A DNA stretch of 10,706 bases. It comes from Candidatus Rifleibacteriota bacterium (GTDB lineage: Bacteria; Riflebacteria; Ozemobacteria; Ozemobacterales; Ozemobacteraceae). Below are positions 5,861-10,706 of this stretch, piece after piece (position 1 is the stretch's first letter; the number at the start of each line of letters is the position of its first letter). The stretch is taken from assembly GCA_029560455.1 (NCBI GenBank), contig JAKQKW010000338.1:1-10706 (forward strand), in the 5' to 3' direction. Below the pieces are notes generated by a model, which did not search any database, was not told the DNA's origin, and was given only the letters and a program-made list of their open reading frames with translations. The position numbers were made by a program, and so were the translations under genes.

Positions 5861-6256
5861 TCAAGCGACCGGGTAAGGCAAAAGGGTGAGTTCTTCAATG
5901 AAACGAAAATCTTTCTGATTCTTGCTTATCAGAGGTTTTTGCAATGTAATTGCGGTGGCAGCTATCAAAGCATCGGCAATCAGAAGATTATGGCTCAAAA
6001 AATACTTATTAATAAGATCAATGGTTTTCTGAGTAATCTCAGGAGTTAAAGCATTAGTGGGGAATCCCTCAAGGAAATTATTGGTTTCGCGAAGCTCGGA
6101 TTTATTTCGGCAACCGACCAGGATTTCCAATCTTGTAATTGCTGAAATTTCCAGCTGATAATCCTTTTCCAGCTTTTTCAGGCACTTTATTGCCACTTCA
6201 TTGTCATGCGCCAGATCGATCAGAATATCTGTGCCAACAATGACAGCACTACGCAT
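5861..6256 (-). CDS. VapC-like PIN-domain toxin lacking the first catalytic aspartate
   Basis: A 131-residue PIN-domain protein, the family of VapC ribonucleases that cleave tRNA or rRNA using Mg2+ held by a cluster of acidic residues. Seen: VGTDILIDLAH (residues 7-17), SAITRLEILVGCRNKSEL (38-55) with the conserved acidic Glu44, LLIADALIAATAI (91-103) with Asp95, and LISKNQKDF (109-117) with Asp116. In this subfamily the first motif normally reads DTDILID; here residue 8 is Gly (GGC), so the first metal-ligand Asp is missing, though Asp10 is close by. Length is normal and the frame is intact. Its start overlaps the end of the antitoxin gene by 8 nt, the usual coupled arrangement. It is either a recently inactivated toxin or one with shifted metal ligands. 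Confidence 0.88.
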   Translation of the reverse strand: MRSAVIVGTDILIDLAHDNEVAIKCLKKLEKDYQLEISAITRLEILVGCRNKSELRETNNFLEGFPTNALTPEITQKTIDLINKYFLSHNLLIADALIAATAITLQKPLISKNQKDFRFIEELTLLPYPVA

Positions 6257-6497
6257 TTTTCTGGCCCCAGTGTGCTTTGCGCAAGTTTTTTACATAAGCA
6301 GTACTGTCTCTTGTATCTTCTCGATCTTTCCACATGCCTATGAATTTTCCCTGAATAACGGACTTGCGGCTCTTTGTTCCCTTTTTTTCTTCTATTTCAA
6401 GGCTCTTTCTCAAAAGTTCAATAAACTCTTTAATGAGTTTGTGAGCGCTCGGTGGTAAGTTATCAAGTTCTTTAATAATCAGGTCTTTGCTGGTCAT
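6249..6497 (-). CDS. VapB-like antitoxin
   Basis: An 82-residue protein encoded immediately upstream of, and overlapping, the PIN toxin gene. It begins with a short helical region (KDLIIKELDNLPPSAHKLIKEFIELLRKS), has a charged linker, and ends with FIGMWKDREDTRDSTAYVKNLRKAHWG. That tail is the toxin-binding type seen in antitoxins paired with PIN toxins (GMWKDREDMxDSxxWVRxLR). The antitoxin should neutralise the toxin by inserting this tail in the PIN active site, and with it repress its own promoter. The start is clear: GGGAGGA lies about 4 nt upstream of ATG. The gene begins 55 nt beyond the 3' end of tmRNA in the same direction, so it may partly depend on read-through from ssrA. Confidence 0.85.
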   Translation of the reverse strand: MTSKDLIIKELDNLPPSAHKLIKEFIELLRKSLEIEEKKGTKSRKSVIQGKFIGMWKDREDTRDSTAYVKNLRKAHWGQKNA

Positions 6498-6515
6498 AGA
6501 ATCCTCCCGTTACCA

Positions 6516-6544
6516 AAACCTCGCCCATAAAATGGACGAGGTTT
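6516..6544 (-). terminator. Terminator-like hairpin after the tmRNA gene
   Basis: AAACCTCG (6516-6523) pairs with CGAGGTTT (6537-6544), and CCAT/ATGG pair inside after one mismatch, around an AAA loop. On the minus strand the stem ends in a TTTT run. It lies 8-36 nt after the mature tmRNA end, and the antitoxin ribosome site follows closely. Termination strength is uncertain. Confidence 0.6.
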
Positions 6545-6551
6545 CAACCAG

Positions 6552-6910
6552 TGGAGGCGGCGGGAATCGAACCCGCGTCCGAAAAGGCTCACAGACACCG
6601 TCTACCATTATGTCCTGCGTTTAATTGTTTAAGACTTTCGTAACCCACAGGCAGGTCTCTACTCATCCGATCCGTCTGGAAAATCTCGACTTACTACCCC
6701 AGTGGCCCGGTATTAAGTCCAGCCGGTTTTGTCTACGGTCGTCTCAGTGCTTACCGGCAGAATCAGCTGAGGGACCGTCACAGCAAATTAGGCTGCGAGT
6801 GCCAGTTCTTCGTTGGCAGTTAAGTTTTGATCGATTTTTTGCGAGGCCCTTCGATCAACCTCGAATGGCAGGTGGATGCTCACGCTCCCCGTCGAAACCA
6901 GGTCGCCCCC
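6552..6910 (-). ncRNA. ssrA: Transfer-messenger RNA (tmRNA)
   Basis: A 359-nt one-piece tmRNA that, with SmpB, rescues stalled ribosomes and tags the unfinished protein for proteolysis. The 5' end GGGGGCG (from 6910) pairs fully with CGCCTCC near the 3' end (6559-6553; one G-U pair). The D-like region reads GGTTTCGACGGGG and the T arm GCGGGTTCGATTCCCGC. Pseudoknot 1 is visible: CGAGG with CCTCG (6863-6859 with 6846-6842), and TTGATCGA with TCGATCAA (6858-6851 with 6834-6827). Nine nt later the resume codon GCC (6817-6815) opens the tag ANEELALAA, followed by TAA. The resume codon is at nt 94, close to its place in E. coli. After discriminator A (6552) the DNA reads CTG, so the CCA end must be added enzymatically. 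Confidence 0.97.
6788..6817 (-). other. tmRNA tag-peptide reading frame (ANEELALAA)
   Basis: Nine codons from GCC (6817) to GCC, then TAA (6790-6788). The C-terminal LAA is the degron read by ClpXP-type proteases and the ANE start is typical. The frame is set by the stop codon and by the distance from pseudoknot 1. The resume alanine comes from the charged tmRNA or its first codon, following the usual convention. Confidence 0.88.
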
Positions 6911-6945
6911 GATTTCTTCAGTTGTACAAAACAACCACTGATAAG

Positions 6946-6974
6946 AGTATAGCTCAAAGCCGGCACAAAAGCAA
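6946..6974 (-). promoter_or_regulatory. ssrA promoter
   Basis: On the minus strand, TTGCTT (6974-6969), a 17-nt spacer and TATACT (6951-6946) predict a start near 6939. The precursor would carry a 5' leader of about 29 nt to be removed by RNase P. The promoter lies between the stop codon of the ankyrin gene (6997) and the tmRNA, so ssrA can be transcribed independently. Confidence 0.75.
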
Positions 6975-6996
6975 GACTCAGACAAAGCCCGTTGCA

Positions 6997-8760
6997 TCAG
7001 CGCCGCAGAAGATCGATAACCTCAGTATCTTTGAGATTCTCATTTTCGAGCGCAAAATCAAGGGCGGTTCTGCCGTGCTCGCTGTCGACGCAGTCAATTC
7101 TGGCACCGGCATCGACAAGAATCTTGATTGTTTCAGGGCTGACAGTCATTTCGGCCGCGGCCATGAGCGCCGAGAAACCATATTTATCACAGATATTTAC
7201 ATCTGCCCCGGCCGCAACAAGCTCTTTTACGACTTCCGGTGTCGAAAACCTTGCTGCAAAAAACAGCGGCGTTCTGCCCATGTCATCGGTCGAATTGACG
7301 TCAATTTTCCTGTCCAGAAAAAGCTTCACGACTTCAAGGTCTGTATTCCCCGCGGCTCTGAGAAGCAGTTCGGCTGCAGAAACAGATTTGCCGGCAATTT
7401 TTTCGGCTTCGGCAAGCAGGAGCTTTACCACTGCTGAATTATTGTATTGCGCGGCATAGAGCAGGGCAGAGGCGCCATGCCTGCTGACCATGTCTATTCT
7501 GGCACCCGAAGCGAGCAGAAATTTGACCATTTCAGGATTTGTGTTGCTCATGGCAGACTTCATCAAAGCCGTTATGCCATCTTTGTCAGAAAAATTAACG
7601 TCGATTCCCTGGCGCCGCAGTTTTCTCGCAAGATTCAAACCGTCTTCTGCGGCTGCTGAAAGCAACCATACTTCAGGGAAAAGCGGGTGTCTGCGCGTCA
7701 GCTTAACTCCATGCCGCAAAAGCAGTTCGATAACCCTGACACTTATGGGTTCCTTGTAGGCGCCGGTATGAAGCGCGCTGTGAATGGCCATGCTCAGGGC
7801 TGTGACATTGTTTTCTGCAACCGGATCTGTCGAGGCGCCGGCTTTGAGAAGCATGGCGATGATCTTTTCGTTGCCCTTAACCCCACATGCCCAGATCAAC
7901 GCCGTTGATCCCTTTTTGTCGCGGGCATTAACCTGCGCCCCCCGCCTGATAAGCGCCTGCACCAGACTTTCGTTGCCCGGCTCGAACACCGCATGCATCA
8001 GCGGCGTCATACCATTTTCGTCTTTTGCGTTAACCTTCGCACCGAGCTTTATCAGAGTTTCCGCAACTTCACGGTTTTTGTTGTAATAAATCGCGCTGGA
8101 AAGGGCCGTGCGGCCTTTTGAGTCGAGCGCTTCCAGGTCGGCTCCGGCGGCGGCAAGCATCGTAACAATGCGTGGGTCGGAATTGTGCGCAGCGGCGAGA
8201 AATATGGGAGTGGTTCCCGGGGCGGCCTTATCGTTGACACCAAGCCCCTGGCGCAGCAGAAAAACTACGATTTCAGGGTTTCGGGCGTTCGCGGCCGCAC
8301 TGTGCAGCAGAGTGAAACCCCGTTCGTCAGTAAAATCCGAGCTTCCGTAGAGTTCTAGAGCGGTCTTGAACATTTTAAAACTTTTGTTGCCGGTTGCGGC
8401 TTTAAGAACATCGAGATCGATCTTGAAGCCCTCTGAAGCAAGAAATTTCAGGGTGGTTGCATCGTCACGGAAAACCGTAAAGGCGCTCATTACATCTCTT
8501 TCGGCGTTGCTGACAAGCTTTGCGCCAGCGTCGATCAGGGCCTTGAGAATCGTTCGATCACAGCCGGTAAGAATTGCGGTTGCGAGAGGAGTGTTGCCAT
8601 CTTCTCCAGGTTTGTTAACGTCGGCACCCTCGCGGATCGCCCGTGTCAATTTCAGCAGGGCGCCGGGCTGCCGGTTGTTTATTATTTCTTCAATATTTTC
8701 GGCAAAAGCAACTGACTGAAATGAAATTAACAGAGCGAACGGAATAAGTTTTCTGAGCAT
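6997..8760 (-). CDS. Secreted ankyrin-repeat protein
   Basis: A 587-residue protein. Residues 1-20 are a Sec signal peptide (MLRKLIPFALLISFQSVAFA, cleavage before E). From about residue 33 to the end it is built of roughly 13-14 ankyrin repeats of about 33-37 residues, with recurrent G-TPL or GxTAL turns, hydrophobic VVxxLL helices and GAxVN ends. Clear units start near residues 54, 147, 181, 215, 249, 283, 393, 428, 495, 527 and 563. A degenerate stretch lies at about 330-385 and another at about 85-140. No catalytic domain or membrane anchor is visible, so it is probably a periplasmic or secreted protein-binding scaffold; the partner is unknown. The start is the ATG at 8760, with AAGGTGG about 5 nt upstream; the in-frame GTG three codons earlier falls inside that ribosome site. 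It has its own promoter and is divergent from the aldo/keto reductase gene. Confidence 0.92.
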   Translation of the reverse strand: MLRKLIPFALLISFQSVAFAENIEEIINNRQPGALLKLTRAIREGADVNKPGEDGNTPLATAILTGCDRTILKALIDAGAKLVSNAERDVMSAFTVFRDDATTLKFLASEGFKIDLDVLKAATGNKSFKMFKTALELYGSSDFTDERGFTLLHSAAANARNPEIVVFLLRQGLGVNDKAAPGTTPIFLAAAHNSDPRIVTMLAAAGADLEALDSKGRTALSSAIYYNKNREVAETLIKLGAKVNAKDENGMTPLMHAVFEPGNESLVQALIRRGAQVNARDKKGSTALIWACGVKGNEKIIAMLLKAGASTDPVAENNVTALSMAIHSALHTGAYKEPISVRVIELLLRHGVKLTRRHPLFPEVWLLSAAAEDGLNLARKLRRQGIDVNFSDKDGITALMKSAMSNTNPEMVKFLLASGARIDMVSRHGASALLYAAQYNNSAVVKLLLAEAEKIAGKSVSAAELLLRAAGNTDLEVVKLFLDRKIDVNSTDDMGRTPLFFAARFSTPEVVKELVAAGADVNICDKYGFSALMAAAEMTVSPETIKILVDAGARIDCVDSEHGRTALDFALENENLKDTEVIDLLRR

Positions 8761-8802
8761 TAAATCCACCTTCAGACCAGAATTTTTTTTGTTTCAGGCT
8801 AC

Positions 8803-8831
8803 AGTATAAGAAAAAAGGCATTGAGGAGCAA
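8803..8831 (-). promoter_or_regulatory. Promoter of the ankyrin-repeat gene
   Basis: On the minus strand, TTGCTC (8831-8826), a 17-nt spacer and TATACT (8808-8803) predict a start near 8796 and a leader of about 36 nt. The architecture is the same as the ssrA promoter, which strengthens both calls. Confidence 0.65.
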
Positions 8832-9017
8832 TTGTGCCGGTCTATAAAAACAATGCCAGAGATTGCCGGTTTTTATCCTGAGCCGGCGCTTCGACCTGTT
8901 TATTTTGGATTCGAATTGCCAGGGCTGAGCAAAGATTGAAAAAGTGATATAGTTTTATGTCTTTACATGACAATTGAAAATCAGGAATGGCTGAAATAAG
9001 GCCAGGGAGATGTTGAG

Positions 9018-10337
9018 ATGAAAAGAATTCCCGCGTTGCTGCTTATCATCCTGTTCTTTACCGGTTTTCTCAATGTAAATATTCTGTTCGCATCCGATCT
9101 GGCCGCAGAAGGGATGGAATACATTGAAGTCCGCAACGAAAAGAACGAACGGGTTAAGTTTTCAAGATTGATCATGGGAACGGACCACCTGGCCCAGGAA
9201 GACTGGACCGACCCAACCCCCAGAAAAATAACCGAACAGAGCATCAACAACCTCTTTGACGAAGCCGTGCGCCTCGGCATCAACCTTTTTGACACATCGC
9301 CAATCTATGTCGGCGACGTCGAATACAAGCTTGGAAACTGGATCACGGCATACCGGCAGAAAAATCCGGGCAAAAGAATCTACACCCTTTCGAAAGGCGG
9401 GTTTCCGTTTGACCTTTTCTGGTCAAAAAAACTGCCGGCCGGTGAGAACTCTTTCTGCCTGCAGGAAATGCTGAAAGCAAGAAACATAATGGCTGAGGGG
9501 TATACGGATCTGCCGAATTCGACCGACGGAACCTATGCCAGCCGCCTGTTCGGCAGCAAAGAGCAGATTGCCGAAAGAGTGGGCGAAGAACTCGGCCATA
9601 CAATCAAAAATCTGCAGGGAACACCTGATGTCTACCTCATGCACAGAGATGATGGCGATTTTATCAATTTCGAGCCGATAAAAAGAAGTCAGAATTCCGT
9701 TAAAACCATAATGGAAGCCCTCAGTTCGAAAGATATCCGCAATAAATACACGTTTCTTGGCTGGTCGAACTGGAAACCCCACAGAATAACCAGATCGCTG
9801 GCCCTGGCAAAAAAGCAGCCAGACCTGGCAAAGCCGGTTTTCAACAGCCCGTATTTCTCTCTCTTTGAAATGTCTGAACGGGCCATTCATGCCGGTGGCG
9901 TGCAGGTCACCCATGAAGAAATGATGGATGAAAACTTTCTCAAGGGTATCAAGATTATGCCCTATTCGCCGCTGGGCGGCATCAGTATTCTCGACCGGCC
10001 CGAACCCTGCTGGGATAACGCCAGAAAAGCCGCCAGAAAAAAATACGCTCAGGGTGACCCTTATTGGCGCAACGTCTATCATTCTATTTTCACCTGCGCC
10101 AATGAAGAAAGATATAACCGGCTTGTCAGATTTACCGAAGATTTCAACAAAAAGAACAAAACATCTTATACCGCCGATCAGATGGCTAACGCCTACGCTC
10201 TTGCCCACAAACGCACTGATTTTCTGGTAATCGGCCCGATAACCATCGAGCAGCTGAGAAGAACTGTTGCTTCACTGAAGCTGGCTAAAATGCTGACTAA
10301 AGAAGACCTCGATTTTCTCTATTACGGCAACGAGTGA
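9018..10337 (+). CDS. Exported aldo/keto reductase
   Basis: A 439-residue aldo/keto reductase, an NAD(P)H-dependent TIM-barrel oxidoreductase of carbonyl compounds. The catalytic tetrad is complete: Asp92 and Tyr97 in GINLFDTSPIYVG, Lys126 in IYTLSKGG, and His209 in VYLMHRDD. Other family features are the early FSRLIMGT strand, YTFLGWSNW (244-252, the G-x-SN strand), IMPYSPLGG (313-321), and a C-terminal cofactor-side segment FLVIGPITIEQLRRTVASL. Two things are odd. Residues 1-25 are a hydrophobic leader (MKRIPALLLIILFFTGFLNVNILFA) that looks like a Sec signal peptide or anchor, without a twin-arginine motif. The Lys-to-His interval is 83 residues rather than about 33, so roughly 50 residues are inserted after the Lys strand. 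At 439 residues it is longer than the usual 280-350. The start follows GGGAGA at about 8 nt. Substrate is unknown. Confidence 0.9.
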   Translation: MKRIPALLLIILFFTGFLNVNILFASDLAAEGMEYIEVRNEKNERVKFSRLIMGTDHLAQEDWTDPTPRKITEQSINNLFDEAVRLGINLFDTSPIYVGDVEYKLGNWITAYRQKNPGKRIYTLSKGGFPFDLFWSKKLPAGENSFCLQEMLKARNIMAEGYTDLPNSTDGTYASRLFGSKEQIAERVGEELGHTIKNLQGTPDVYLMHRDDGDFINFEPIKRSQNSVKTIMEALSSKDIRNKYTFLGWSNWKPHRITRSLALAKKQPDLAKPVFNSPYFSLFEMSERAIHAGGVQVTHEEMMDENFLKGIKIMPYSPLGGISILDRPEPCWDNARKAARKKYAQGDPYWRNVYHSIFTCANEERYNRLVRFTEDFNKKNKTSYTADQMANAYALAHKRTDFLVIGPITIEQLRRTVASLKLAKMLTKEDLDFLYYGNE

Positions 10338-10370
10338 CAAAATAGCTAAACAAAAGGCTTTCCGCCGCAG

Positions 10371-10406
10371 AATCCCCGTTTGCTCTTTTGAGGGCGAACG
10401 GGGATT
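10371..10406 (+). terminator. Rho-independent terminator of the aldo/keto reductase gene
   Basis: AATCCCCGTT (10371-10380) pairs perfectly with AACGGGGATT (10397-10406), extended by TGC/GCG (one G-T pair), around a 10-nt loop. It is followed by a short TTTCTGTATT tract. It lies 33 nt after the stop codon. Because the stem is flanked by A/T on both sides, it might also serve the convergent gene at 10472. Confidence 0.75.
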
Positions 10407-10471
10407 TCTGTATTGGAAAAGGTAAACCGCTCTTTGTCAGAAAGCTGCGCCAGAAGATTTGCGATCTTGAA

Positions 10472-10706
10472 TCAGCGCGGCAGGGTCTCGAAGCCTTCGC
10501 CGTAAACCTGCGCCGTGTCTTGAATCACTACGAACGAATCGGGGTCTGCATCTGCGATCAGTCGGCGCAGTGTCGGCACGCGGTTGCGCCCGATGACCGT
10601 TGCCAGAGTCGTTTTTTCGACACCGCTGAAGCCACCGTAAGACTTGTATTCGGTCACGCCACGCGACAGTTCCGTAAAAATCAGTTCCTTGATGGCTTTT
10701 GGTTTG
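10472..10706 (-). CDS. YitT-family membrane protein, C-terminal DUF2179 domain (runs off window)
   Basis: The last 78 codons of a protein whose N-terminus lies beyond the right edge. The visible part is the DUF2179 domain that ends YitT-family proteins: KAIKELIFTELSRGVTEYKSYGGFSG, then TLATVIGRNRVPTLRRLIADADPDSFVVIQD, then VYGEGFETLPR. The expected landmarks are present: RGVT, the Gly-rich turn, the R-x4-LxxLI helix, DPDSFV and the final GEGF. Full-length members have about five membrane helices before this cytoplasmic domain; they should be encoded to the right. The family has no established transport substrate. It converges on the aldo/keto reductase gene across the 10371-10406 terminator. 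Confidence 0.88.
   Translation of the reverse strand, partial: KPKAIKELIFTELSRGVTEYKSYGGFSGVEKTTLATVIGRNRVPTLRRLIADADPDSFVVIQDTAQVYGEGFETLPR

Noticed and set aside
5847..5861. AGACT/AGTCT hairpin between the convergent secreted-protein and toxin genes as a two-way terminator.
   Set aside because: A five-pair stem without a T-run on either side is too weak.
6552..6630. tRNA gene suggested by GGTTCGATTCC and a 7-bp acceptor strand.
   Set aside because: No anticodon arm lies nearby; the matching 5' strand is 350 nt away, which makes it tmRNA.
6625..7459. Two plus-strand ORFs of 155 and 270 codons opposite ssrA and the ankyrin gene.
   Set aside because: They are antisense to the tmRNA and to an ankyrin gene with clear repeats and a signal peptide.
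9423..10208. 261-codon minus-strand ORF opposite the aldo/keto reductase gene.
   Set aside because: It is the antisense shadow of a gene with an intact catalytic tetrad.
1..10706. CRISPR array or phage-defence gene cluster.
   Set aside because: No regularly spaced repeats and no recognisable Cas, restriction, retron or abortive-infection proteins apart from the toxin-antitoxin pair.

Overview
The window looks like chromosomal DNA from a diderm (Gram-negative-type) bacterium. Four proteins carry Sec signal peptides, one resembles the PilP pilus-assembly protein, and the tmRNA gene is a standard one-piece gene. I cannot assign a phylum from the sequence. The tmRNA gene does not encode its 3' CCA, and its proteolysis tag reads ANEELALAA.

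Layout. Positions 1-1498 (minus strand) hold a metal/cobalamin-type ABC substrate-binding protein followed by a truncated class-C beta-lactamase-like serine hydrolase. Diverging from them at 1741-2205 is a PilP/GspC-like periplasmic protein with a clear terminator. Positions 2206-2510 are gene-free and contain a 12-bp perfect inverted repeat enclosing about 70 nt. A TfoX C-terminal-domain protein follows (2511-2795, minus). Positions 2800-5860 are gene-poor and accessory in character: a small four-cysteine protein (3085-3465), 758 nt without a recognisable gene, a three-helix membrane protein (4224-4985) flanked by a 33-bp direct repeat, and a secreted TPR-like protein with a C-terminal Cys/His domain (5210-5824).

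Positions 5861-6910 (minus) are the ssrA tmRNA gene with a type II toxin-antitoxin pair directly downstream of it. The PIN toxin lacks its usual first catalytic aspartate. Upstream of ssrA is a secreted ankyrin-repeat protein (6997-8760). Both ssrA and the ankyrin gene have promoters of the form TTGCTY-17-TATACT. Diverging from the ankyrin gene is a signal-peptide-bearing aldo/keto reductase (9018-10337) ending at a strong terminator. The window closes with the C-terminal part of a YitT/DUF2179 protein (10472-10706, minus).

The genes do not form one evident pathway; apart from the toxin-antitoxin pair and the 1-1498 pair, they read as independent units. I did not find a convincing new multi-gene system. 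The best leads are the direct-repeat pair and its partial likeness to the 3' end of ssrA, the inverted-repeat element at 2300-2392, the degenerate PIN toxin beside ssrA, the substrate-binding protein without a signal peptide, and the exported aldo/keto reductase.
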